Positions 10,901-20,000 of a stretch of DNA of 53,782 nt are shown piece by piece. The first letter of the stretch is position 1. Each line of letters opens with the position of its first letter. The notes beneath the pieces were generated by a model. That model worked only from the letters and a program-made list of their open reading frames with translations, made no database searches and had not been told where the DNA came from. The translations under genes were made by a program, and so were the position numbers. This DNA comes from Phycisphaerae bacterium (lineage in GTDB: Bacteria > Planctomycetota > Phycisphaerae > Phycisphaerales > SM1A02): contig JAEUIU010000015.1 in NCBI GenBank assembly GCA_016795065.1, positions 1 through 53,782 of the forward strand, written 5' to 3'.

Positions 10901-13736
10901 CAGCCACACGGTCGCCCTGCGCTCTGACGGTACCGTCGTGTGCTGGGGGAGGAACGTCGAAGGCCAATGCGACGCTCCCCCAGGGCTCAACAACGTTGTC
11001 ACCATCGCCGCGGGCCTCATGCACACGGTTGCCCTGCGCGCCGACGACACCGTTGTGTGCTGGGGAGCGACTTTCGGTGGTCAGTGCACGGTCCCTTCCG
11101 GCCTGTTGGACATCTCCCAGATCGTCGCCGGCGGCAACGCCACGCTCGTACTTCTGGGCGACCGGTGTCCAGACGACTTCGCCACGATCGCCCCAGGCCA
11201 CTGCGGCTGCGGCGTCCCCGACACCGACACGGACGGCGACGGTCCGGCCGACTGCATCGACTTCGACGACGACAACGACGGCCTGACCGACGCGGCCGAA
11301 GCCACGCTCGGCACCAACCCACTCCTGGCCGACAGCGATGGCGACGGCGCCGGCGACAGTGCCGAAGTCACCGCGGGCACCAATCCCAACGACCCCGACT
11401 CCGACGACGACGGCCTGAGCGACGGCGTCGAGCTCGCCGACGGCAGCGACCCCCTCAACAGCGATTCCGACGGCGACGGGTCACCTGACGGCGCTGACGG
11501 CTGCGCCCTGGATGCGCTCAAGACCGCGCCCGGCGCCTGCGGCTGCGGCGTTGCGGATACCGACAGCGACGGCGACGGAACGCCCGATTGCTTCGACAGC
11601 GACAGGGACAACGACGGCGTGACGGACGTCACCACGATTGCGGGGTGGGGCACGTCGGGATCGGCGCCGCTCGTGCCCTTTGACCTTGGCCCAGTTTCGG
11701 CGGTGGCTGGAGGTGGCGACCACACGGTTGCGCTCCGCACCGACGGCACCGTCGTATGCTGGGGTTCGAACTTCGAAGACAAATGCACCGTCCCGGAGGG
11801 ACTCTCGGATGTCGTCGCCGTCGCCGGAGGAGGCTTCCACACGGTCGCGCTCCGCGCCGACGGCACCGTCGCGTGCTGGGGAGACAACAACTGGGGCCAG
11901 TGCAGCGTCCCGGCCGGTCTCTCGGATGTCATCGCCGTCGGCGCGGGCGTGTACCACACGGTCGCACTCCGCACCGACGGCACGGTTGTGTGTTGGGGGG
12001 AGAACGGCTGGGGCCAATGCGATCCTCCGCCAGGCCTGGACAACGTTGTCGCCATCGCCGCGGGGATATACCACACGGTCGCGATCCGCTCTGACGGCAC
12101 CGTCGCGTGCTGGGGAGCGGGCGAGTGCACCGTCCCCGCCGGTCTCTCGGATGTCATCGCCGTCGCCGCGGGGCTTGACCACACGGTCGCGCTCCGCGCT
12201 GACGGCACGGTCGCGTGCTGGGGCTGGAACGGTTACGGCCAATGCAGCGTCCCGGCCGGTCTCTCGGATGTCATCGCCGTCGGCGCGGGCGAGTACCACA
12301 CGGTCGCACTCCGCGCCGACGGCACCGTCGCGTGCTGGGGATACAACGGTAGTGGCCAATGCACCGTCCCGGAGGGACTCTCGGATGTCATCGCCGTCGC
12401 CGCGGGCTACAACCACACGGTCGCGCTTCGCTCGGACGGCACCGTCGCGGGCTGGGGTCTTAACGGTACCGTGCCGTCAGGCGTGGAGGACGTCGTGGCC
12501 ATCGCTACAAGCGGCAACCACGCGGTCGCGCTCCGCTCCGACGGCGCGGTCGAATGCTGGGGAGACAACCACGTCGGCCAGTCCACCGTCCCGGCGGGAC
12601 TCAACGATGTGGTTGCTGTCACTGCGGGTGGTGCTCACTCGGTGGCGCTCACTTCCGACGGCACCGTCGCGTGCTGGGGCTGGAACGGTTACGGCCAATG
12701 CAGCGTGCCGACCGAACTGAGCGATGTCGTGGCTGTCGCCGCAGGTGCCCGTCACACAGTCGCGCTCCGCGCTGACGGCACCGTTTCATGCTGGGGACAT
12801 AGCCTCGAAGGCCAGTGCGCCGTTCCGCCCGGGCTCAGCGACGTCGTCGCCGTCGATGGGGGCGCCTTCCATTCCGTCGCGCTCCGCCGCGACGGAACGG
12901 TGACGTGCTGGGGAAACAACTTCCACGGTCAGTCCACCGTCCCCGTCGGTCTCGGACACGTCATCGCTGTCACTGCTGGTGATTACCACACGGTTGCACT
13001 CTGTTCCGACGGCACCGTAGCGTGCTGGGGGTCGAACACCCATAGCCAATGCGCCGTCCCGACCGGGCTGAGTGACGTCGTGGCTGTCGAGGCGGGTGCA
13101 TCTCACACGGTCGCACTTCGAGCCGACGACACCGTCGTTTGTTGGGGAGCGAACATCGATGGTCAGTGCACCGTCCCTGCTGGCCTGTCGGACATCTCCC
13201 AGATCGTCGCCGGCGGTGATGCGACTCTTGTTCTCCTCGGCGATCGCTGCCCAGACGACCCCGCCAAGATCGCACCCGGCCTTTGCGGCTGCGGCGTCCC
13301 CGACGCCGACACCGACGGAGACGGAGCGGTCGACTGCGTCGACCTTTGTCCGAACGATTCGACGAAGGTGGCGCCCGGCACCTGCGGCTGCGGCACGCCC
13401 GACGACGACAGGGACGGCGACACCTCGCCAGACTGCATCGACGAGTGCCCGGGCTATCCGGACAACGTCGACTGCAACGAGAACGGTGTCGCCGACGGCT
13501 GCGACATCCACGTCGAGCTGACCTCGCAGGACATCAACCAGAACGATGTCCCCGACGAGTGTGAGTGCATCGGCGACCTCAACGACTCCGGCGAGGTCGA
13601 CGGAGCCGACCTAGCGATCTTCCTCGGCTCCTGGGGCCCCTGCCCGGGCTGCCCAGCGGACCTCAACGCCAGCGGCGCGGTCGACGGGGCGGACCTTGCG
13701 ATCCTGCTGGGCGCTTGGGGGGCCTGTCTCAACTGA
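7998..13736 (+). CDS. giant secreted protein: FG-GAP propeller, two 14-blade RCC1-like arrays, TSP3 repeats, dockerin-like tail
   Basis: About 1912 aa from TTG 7998. This start is preferred over GTG 7992 because the G-rich run 7985-7990 lies seven bases before it. A signal peptide follows (hydrophobic about 9-25, cut near 'LHA'). Residues about 38-420 hold seven 'FG-x-SVAIDGD'-type blades like an integrin-alpha propeller. TSP3-like linkers follow. Residues 532-1054 and 1233-1747 are two arrays of the pattern 'AVAAG-x-x-HTVALRSDGTV-x-CWG-x-N-x-x-GQC', each with 13 full units and a terminal 'ISQIVAGG' unit, in the style of RCC1 repeats. The end matches the first giant gene: TSP3 units, a 'DCNENG' hairpin and two '[17 protein letters not shown]'-type repeats. 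Cysteines in most blades suggest inter-blade disulfides. Predicted extracellular; ligand unknown. RCC1-type propellers often bind proteins in other settings, but a role here is only inferred. Confidence 0.9.
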   Translation: MTVRTIQRFTCALIAALPGIGVALHAEGPRVPCPASQLVASDGTAGDLLGHGIAIDRAMGNTIVVSAPYDGPFGPESGSAYVFQRQNDGSWLEIQRLVASDGAAGDLFGCSVAIDGDTILVGAQQADSPALDAGRVYVFVRDTGGTWVQQATLTAQGQAPSDNLGRCVAISGDTAAVGASQVDLPSLNDAGVVFVFTRDENGTWSEQATITSPDAAASDFFGNAVALDNDRLVIGNAANDPSGIADAGSAFVYDYISGAWQLNAVLGPLPADVDFGDLFGWSVDVRGDTVLVGARADDEAATDGGAAYVFAYQGASNWTMDKLLPPTSGSTSSVGSSVAIDGADVYVGGPDIAGDGAVLLYRQMSSIWTHVETLTAPGRPASRQFGWSVSASYGRLAAGALEEDVSAPDSGAAYVFTTEDPDCNSNGYSDACDIFSGASLDQNLDGIPDECQAADSDGDGTPDILDGCPSDPAKTAPGACGCGAPDIDSDTDGVPDCLDFDHDNDGVTDVTTMAGWGTQPAAPLVPSDLGLVTAVAGGGFHTVALRSDGTVTCWGWNDTFGQCDVPPELNDVVAIAAGTYHSVGLGSDGTVTCWGDNSVGQSTVPQGLDDVVAVAAGEQHSVALRADGSVTCWGDNGAGQCTVPLGLNDVLAVAAGNYHTVALRSNGTVACWGNNSFGQCAVPPGIGAIVAVAAGGYHTAVVGSDGTVLCWGENGNGQCIVPVGLGEVVAVAAGNYHTIARSSDGTVTCWGENAYGQCTAPSGLANVVAVAAGGYYSIALGSDGAVTCWGENSYGQCNVPVGVHDVVALARGEQHGVALRADGSVACWGLNDSGACTVPQGLADVVAVAAGSAHTVALRSDGTVACWGFNGDGQCTVPSGLNDVVGVAAGGSHTVALRADGGLVCWGDNSSGQCTTPSGPSSVAVTAGSLHSVALHSNGTVSCWGNNIDGQCTVPPGLSNVVAVAAGGSHTVALRSDGTVVCWGRNVEGQCDAPPGLNNVVTIAAGLMHTVALRADDTVVCWGATFGGQCTVPSGLLDISQIVAGGNATLVLLGDRCPDDFATIAPGHCGCGVPDTDTDGDGPADCIDFDDDNDGLTDAAEATLGTNPLLADSDGDGAGDSAEVTAGTNPNDPDSDDDGLSDGVELADGSDPLNSDSDGDGSPDGADGCALDALKTAPGACGCGVADTDSDGDGTPDCFDSDRDNDGVTDVTTIAGWGTSGSAPLVPFDLGPVSAVAGGGDHTVALRTDGTVVCWGSNFEDKCTVPEGLSDVVAVAGGGFHTVALRADGTVACWGDNNWGQCSVPAGLSDVIAVGAGVYHTVALRTDGTVVCWGENGWGQCDPPPGLDNVVAIAAGIYHTVAIRSDGTVACWGAGECTVPAGLSDVIAVAAGLDHTVALRADGTVACWGWNGYGQCSVPAGLSDVIAVGAGEYHTVALRADGTVACWGYNGSGQCTVPEGLSDVIAVAAGYNHTVALRSDGTVAGWGLNGTVPSGVEDVVAIATSGNHAVALRSDGAVECWGDNHVGQSTVPAGLNDVVAVTAGGAHSVALTSDGTVACWGWNGYGQCSVPTELSDVVAVAAGARHTVALRADGTVSCWGHSLEGQCAVPPGLSDVVAVDGGAFHSVALRRDGTVTCWGNNFHGQSTVPVGLGHVIAVTAGDYHTVALCSDGTVACWGSNTHSQCAVPTGLSDVVAVEAGASHTVALRADDTVVCWGANIDGQCTVPAGLSDISQIVAGGDATLVLLGDRCPDDPAKIAPGLCGCGVPDADTDGDGAVDCVDLCPNDSTKVAPGTCGCGTPDDDRDGDTSPDCIDECPGYPDNVDCNENGVADGCDIHVELTSQDINQNDVPDECECIGDLNDSGEVDGADLAIFLGSWGPCPGCPADLNASGAVDGADLAILLGAWGACLN
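9591..11160 (+). repeat. RCC1-like array 1 (13 units plus terminal unit)
   Basis: Units of about 37-38 residues, each with HTVAL, DGTV, CWG and GQC landmarks. The array is introduced by a 'DNDGVTDVTT' segment with 'GWGT' and closed by 'ISQIVAGGNATLVLLG'. Fourteen units would fit two seven-bladed propellers. Confidence 0.88.
11694..13241 (+). repeat. RCC1-like array 2 (13 units plus terminal unit)
   Basis: Same number of units and the same opening and closing segments as array 1, so the whole module seems to have been duplicated. Several internal units are almost identical in DNA, for example around 11902 and 12244, suggesting later local exchange. Units 4 and 7 have shortened loops. Confidence 0.88.
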
Positions 13737-13861
13737 GTCTTTTCCCTCATTCAGGGGAGGTTGAGAGGTCGCGTCGCTTCGATCGTGCGACGGTGTTGCC
13801 TCGTGGTCGGCCTCGTATCAATATTCTCCTGATCGTCATCAACAATGGGGCGTCTTTGCAC

Positions 13862-13890
13862 TTGCGTAAAAGCACGCCATGCGCAATACT
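13862..13890 (+). promoter_or_regulatory. promoter-like element of the third giant gene
   Basis: TTGCGT (13862-13867), 17 bases, AATACT (13885-13890) within GCAATACTCG. It matches the element at 7866-7894. It lies downstream of an in-frame ATG at 13845, which argues that the ATG is not the start and that translation begins at TTG 14004. The predicted leader is about 107 nt. Confidence 0.6.
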
Positions 13891-14003
13891 CGCCCGCAGC
13901 GGTTGATCTCGACGGGCACCAGCCTCGCACTTCTGGTTCGTGGGACCGAACTCTCGAGCGACCGCCGCAGCCCCCTTCCTCCGACCTGTCTGGGAGATCG
14001 GCC

Positions 14004-17000
14004 TTGACTTTTCGAGCGGCCCGCGCTGTTTCTTTGTCGACATCGTCCGCGATTGCCTTCGTTGCTCTGCTGGGCACCTCTGCCCTTGGCGACGAGACCG
14101 TGCTGCCCTGTCACCGGGCCACGCTGACCGCCTCGGACGGCGCGGCGAGTGACTTGTTTGGGCATAGCGTCGCCATTGACCGCGTGACCTCGGACTGGAT
14201 GGTGGTCGGGTCGGCGTACGACGACTACTTCGGCAGCGCATCGGGATCGGCCTACGTGTATCGGCGTCAGGCGGACGGGTCGTGGCGGCAGTATCAGAAG
14301 CTCCTTGCGCCAGACGGTGCCCCGAGTGACCTCTTCGGTTGTTCGGTGGCGATCGACGGCTCGCTGATTGCGATCGGAGCCCAGCAGGCCGATGCCGACG
14401 GCCCGGACAGCGGCGCTGTCTACGCGTACATCCTGAACGAGAACGACGTCTGGACGTTCCAGGAGAAGCTTCAGCCGCCGGGAGGCTCGGCGGGCGACAA
14501 CTTCGGGAACTCCGTCGCCGTCAGCGGGACGACGGTCGTCATCGGCGCCATGTCCGATGATCTCCCCGGACTCGGAAACGCCGGCTCGGCCTGGATCTTC
14601 ACGCGCTATGGTGCTGTGTTCCTGCCCGACGCCCAGATCACCTCGCCCGATCCAGCGCCCTCGGACTTCTTCGCCAACGCCGTCGCGGTGGACGGCGATC
14701 GCGTCGTCATCGGCTGCTCGGCGAACGATCCCGCCGGCGTCGGCGATGCCGGTTCCGCCTACATCTTCGACCGCGTGTCGTCAGAGACATGGTCACTGAA
14801 TTCAGTCTTGGGCGCTCCTGTCGGGGACATCCAAACCAGCGATGCCTTCGGCTTCTCCGTCGCGATCAGGGGTGAGACGGTGGTGGTCGGCGCGCGAACC
14901 GACGATGAGCAGGCGCCGGACAGCGGAGCCGCCTACGTCTTCCAGCACGAAGGCGGGAGTCAGTGGCCGGTCACCAAACTCCTTCCACCAATCTCCGATG
15001 ACTACGCCAACGTCGGCGCCAGCGTCAGCCTCGACGACGCAACGATCTACGTCGGCGCGCCGGATGCTGGTGGCGATGGGGCAGTCTTCGCGTACCGCCT
15101 CTTGGGCGGCGTATGGACGATGGTCGAGACGCTGGGCATACCGGGGGTCCCGGCCGGCAGACAGTTTGGCGCCGTCCTCTCGGCGTCGGCGTCCACGCTC
15201 GTTGTCTCAGCCTACTACGACGATGTCGGATCGGTCGTGAACGCCGGGTCGGTCTCCGTCTATGAGTCGTTCGGTCCTGATTGCAACGCGAACGGACTCC
15301 TTGACGCGTGCGACATCGCTTCGGGTACCAGCATCGACGCGAATCACGATGGCATTCCCGACGAGTGCAAGGTGGGCGACAGTGACGGCGACGGTCTCGC
15401 CGACAGCCTGGAGGCGGCGTACGGCGCGAATCCCAACGATCCGGACAGCGACGACGACGGTCTGCTCGATGGGTCCGAGGTCGTGGTCGGTGCCAACCCG
15501 GCCGATCCGGACAGCGACAACGACGGCGTCCTTGATGGCGTCGACGGATGCGTTCTGGACGGCGGCAAGTCCGCTCCTGGCCAGTGCGGCTGCGGAACGC
15601 CGGACACCGACAGTGATGGCGACGGCATCGCCGATTGTCTTGAGTCGCCGCTCGACCCGTGCGCCACGGCGACGCTCTTCGCCAAGGACCCGTTCACGGA
15701 CGATCGGTTTGGATCTTCGCTTGCGCTCAGCGGGGAGTCGCTTCTTGTCGGCGCCTCCTTTGCCAACGCGTCGGGCGCGGATTCGGGCGCTGCGTATGTC
15801 TTCCGTCGTACCAACGGAGCTTGGTCCCAGCAGGCCAAGCTCGTGCCCGCGTCCGGCGCGATTCTTGACCGATTCGGCGACGCGGTCGCGATTGACGGCG
15901 ACACCGCGATCGTCGGGGCACCGCTCGATGACATTCCCGCCGCCGATGCCGGAACGGCGTTCATCTTCGTTCGCAACGCCAACGGCGCGTGGACCGAGCA
16001 GGCCCGGCTGATCGGGCCACCGAGTACGTCCAACTGCTGCTTCGCCCACCAGCCGGGCAAGGGCTGCGACGACGCCGGCTGCCAGGCGGCGGTGTGCGGC
16101 GTCGACTACTTCTGCTGCGACAACGCATGGGACCAGATCTGCGCCGACGAGGCGAGCCAGATGTGCGGCGCTTGCGCGGGGGACCCGCAGCAGGACTATT
16201 TCGGCACTTCTGTCGGGGTCAGCGGTGACCTGGCGGCGGTGGGCGCACCGTACGAGGACTCCGCTGGAGGCGATGCCGGCGCCGTCTTCCTGTTCAAGCG
16301 CGTTGGGACGGGCTGGACCCAACTTCTGAAGATCACCTCCCCCGATCCGGCCCCCTCCGACCACTTCGGACAGTCGCTCCTTCTCCAAGGCGACCGACTC
16401 ATCGTCGGATGTTCCCATGATGACACCGGGGCAGGTGACGCCGGATCCGTCTACGTCTATGAGCGATGGCCAACGGGGTGGACGCTCGTTGCCAAGCTCG
16501 GCGCGCCGACTCCCAACACGTCGGACGTCTTCGGGTACACCCTCGCCCTGGCGGGCGACGAACTTCTCGTCGGCGCACCCGGTGACGACGAAACCGGCAA
16601 CGATTCCGGCGCTGCGTATCGGTTCCATCGAACTGCGGAAGGCCTCTGGATTCCGGCCGGCCAGTTGACGGTGCCGCAAGGAGCTCCGATCCAGAACCTC
16701 GGCCGCTGGGTCGCCATCAACTCGACCACCGCCTTTGCCAGCGGGACCGACTCGAGCAACGGCGCAGGCACCGTTGTTCGCTTCCCGCTGGACGCAAACG
16801 GCGCGTCGCTCCCCCCGTCGGTCCTTGCACCGACCTCGTCGGCCGCGCCGAACTTTGGGCTCTGCATCGCCGCAAACGACCTCGCGCTTGCGATCGGTGC
16901 ACCCGAGTCCGATGAGGCTGCCCCCAACAACGGCTCGGTCGTCCTCTTCACCACCGACTTCCCCGACTGCAACAGCAACGGCCGCTCGGACGCCTGCGAT

Positions 17001-20000
17001 CTCGCCGACGGGACCAGCGTCGACCAGAATGGCGACGACATTCCCGACGAATGCCAAACCGCCGACAGCGACGGCGACGGTGTCCCCGACGCGTTCGAGA
17101 TCACCGACGGCACGAATCCCAACGATGCCGACAGCGACGACGACGGGCTGAGCGACGGCGCGGAACGCGCCGCGGGCACCAATCCGCTCTCCGCAGACAG
17201 CGATGGCGACGGCTCGAACGACGCCGACGACGACTGCCCGAGCGACGGCGCGAAGGTTGCCCCCGGCACCTGCGGCTGCGGCGTGCAGGACAGCGATAGC
17301 GACGGCAACGGGATCATTGATTGCCTCGAGCCCGGAATCTCACCCTGCCCCACCAAGGAGTTCTTCGCCGACGACACGACGGTCGGCGACGGCTACGGCG
17401 CAAGCGTGGCGCGCGACGGCGATGTCATCGTCATCGGAGCCGCCGGCAACGACGCCAGTTCCAGCGATGCGGGCGCCGCCTACGTCTACCGACGGAACGC
17501 GTCAGGCCAATGGGCATTCGAACAGAAGCTCTACCCCGCGGTGGCGGCCGTGAGCGACACCTTCGGCCACTCGGTTGCGATCGACGGCGACACGATCGTC
17601 GTCGGTACCTCGCACGACGACCATTCAGGCGCCACAGACATCGGATCAGCCACGGTCTTCGTTCACGGTCCGTCGGGCTGGACGGTCCAAGCCACGCTGC
17701 TGCCAGGCGGCGCCGGATCCTTCACCTACGCTGGGGTGACGGTCGCGATCGACGGCGACACCGTGCTCGTCGGCGGCACCGGATACGACGGGAATCGGGG
17801 CGCTGGCTGGGTCTACGTCCGGAGCGGTTCACTCTGGTCGCTGCAGGCGATCTTGACCGCGCCCGATGGCGCACCAGACGACAACCTCGGCACTGGCGTC
17901 GCCATTCAGGGCGACACGATCGTCCTCGGCGCGTACACCTACGACTTCGGCGGGATCGACAACGCTGGCGGCGCGTTTGTCTTCGAGCGCAGTGGCACCA
18001 GTTGGGCGTATCACCAAACCCTCGGTGTCGGCGACGCCGAAGTCGGCGGTTACGTCGGCTCGAGCGTTGCGATCGATGGCGATTCGATTCTTCTTGGCGC
18101 CTTCGGGACCAACGCGACGACCGAGGACAGCGGGGCTGCGTATGTCTTCGTCCGTTCCGAATCGTCCTGGACGCAGCAAGCGAAGCTCTTCGGACTGGGT
18201 TCGCCCGGCGTCCAGTGGTTCGGATACAGCACCGCGATCGATGGCGATGTGGCCGCAATCGGCGCTCCGCTCGATGACCTTCCCGTGCAGGACACCGGCA
18301 GCGTCTTCCTCTACGACCGCGTCGGCTCGAACTGGGTCCAACGCGGAGGCCCGCTGCCATCGCCGTCCGGCGATGGCTTCGCGAACTTCGGCCTCTCCGT
18401 CAACCTCCACGGGTCATCCATCCTCGTGGGCGCGTCGGTCGACGGGACGCACGTCCCCGACGGGGGCGTCGTTTGGCTCTTCGAGACCGCCTTCCCCGAC
18501 TGCAACGCCAACGGGCGTTCCGATGCCTGCGACCTCGCCGACGGGATCGCCACCGACCTCAACCACAACGGCCAGCTCGATCAGTGCGAGTCGGGCGACA
18601 GCGACGGCGACAGCGTCCCGGACGCGGTCGACGGTTGCCCGAACGACCCGCTGAAGACCTCGCCCGGCGCCTGCGGCTGCGGTGCGGTCGATGTCGACAC
18701 CGATGGTGACGGCATCGCCGATTGCAAGGATGGCTGCGCGCCGACCGAGATTGGACTCGTCTCTCCCTCGAACTTCGCCCACTTTGGAAGTGCGATCTCA
18801 GTTGACGGCGACTGGATGGTCATCGGCTCGCCCAATGAGCTCCTCGGCGTCAACAACGTGGGTGCAGCCCGCGTGTACCAGAGGCAGAGCGACAACAGTT
18901 GGCTGCGGATCCAGACGTTCACCGGCAGTATCGGCAGCGGATTTGGCTCGGCGGTCGCCTTGCGCGGCTCGCACCTTCTGGTGGGAGCGCCGTATGAGGA
19001 CTACGACGATGGGTGGTCGGGCGTCAATGAGGCGGGCATCGTGTACTCCTATCAGCGAAACGCTGCGGGGACATGGGTGCTCCACTCCGAGATCCACGAC
19101 CAGTATGCAGCGGTCGGTGCATGGTTCGGGGCAACCGTCGCGCTGAGTGACGATGGCCTCACCGGGTTTGTCGGGGCGCCGGAGCACACGACCTCCGGGG
19201 GCCCATCGCACGCCGGAAAGGTCGGTACGTTCGACACCGAGGTCTACTCCGGAACGGCGTTCGAACAGATCTTCCCGCCGAGCCTCGCCGCATTCGACCA
19301 TTTCGGCACCTCGATCGCCGTTGATGGCGCCCGCGTGATCGTCGGGTCGCCCGGCCAGGACGCGGTCGCAAGCGACGCGGGCACGGCGTGGGTCTTCGTC
19401 AAGAGCGGCGGGATCTGGTACGCCGAAGCCGAACTCCGTCCCTCCGGCCTCGCTGCCGGTGACTTGAGCGGCGAGCGCGTCGCGATCGACGGCAACGTCG
19501 CCTTGGTTGGCATTTCACACAAGGACGGCCCCGGGGGCATCGATCAGGGAACGGTGGCGATCTTCCGCCGCGACGCCGTGGGCTCGTGGAAGGAAGAGGT
19601 GAAGCTGGTGGCTCCCCATCCGGCCGCGCAAGAACTCTTCGGGACAGGCATCGCGGTCCGCGACGACGTGGTGGTCGTCGGCGCGCCAGCGGTCGACGTC
19701 GCGCCCGCCGGTCAGGATTCAGGCCTTGCGTTCGTCTTCCACCGAGGCTTCAGCGGCTGGACATTGGTGAACGCGCACTCCGCTCCCAACGCAGAGCCAT
19801 CCGCTGCGCTCGGCGGTACGGTGGCGATCAGCGATCACGAACTCCTCCTTGGTGCGCCCGGCGCAAGCCGCGGCACCGCCACCGCGTCCGGCATCGTCCT
19901 GGTGGTCGACCGTGGCGACGACTGCAACGGCAACGGCAATCCTGACACCTGCGACCTGCTCGCGGGCCTCGCGACTGACACCAACGGGAACGGCGTTCCT

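Noticed and set aside
13845..14003. ATG 13845 as start of the third giant gene
   Set aside because: The promoter-like element 13862-13890 lies after it, it has no ribosome binding site and it would place 53 polar residues before the signal peptide.
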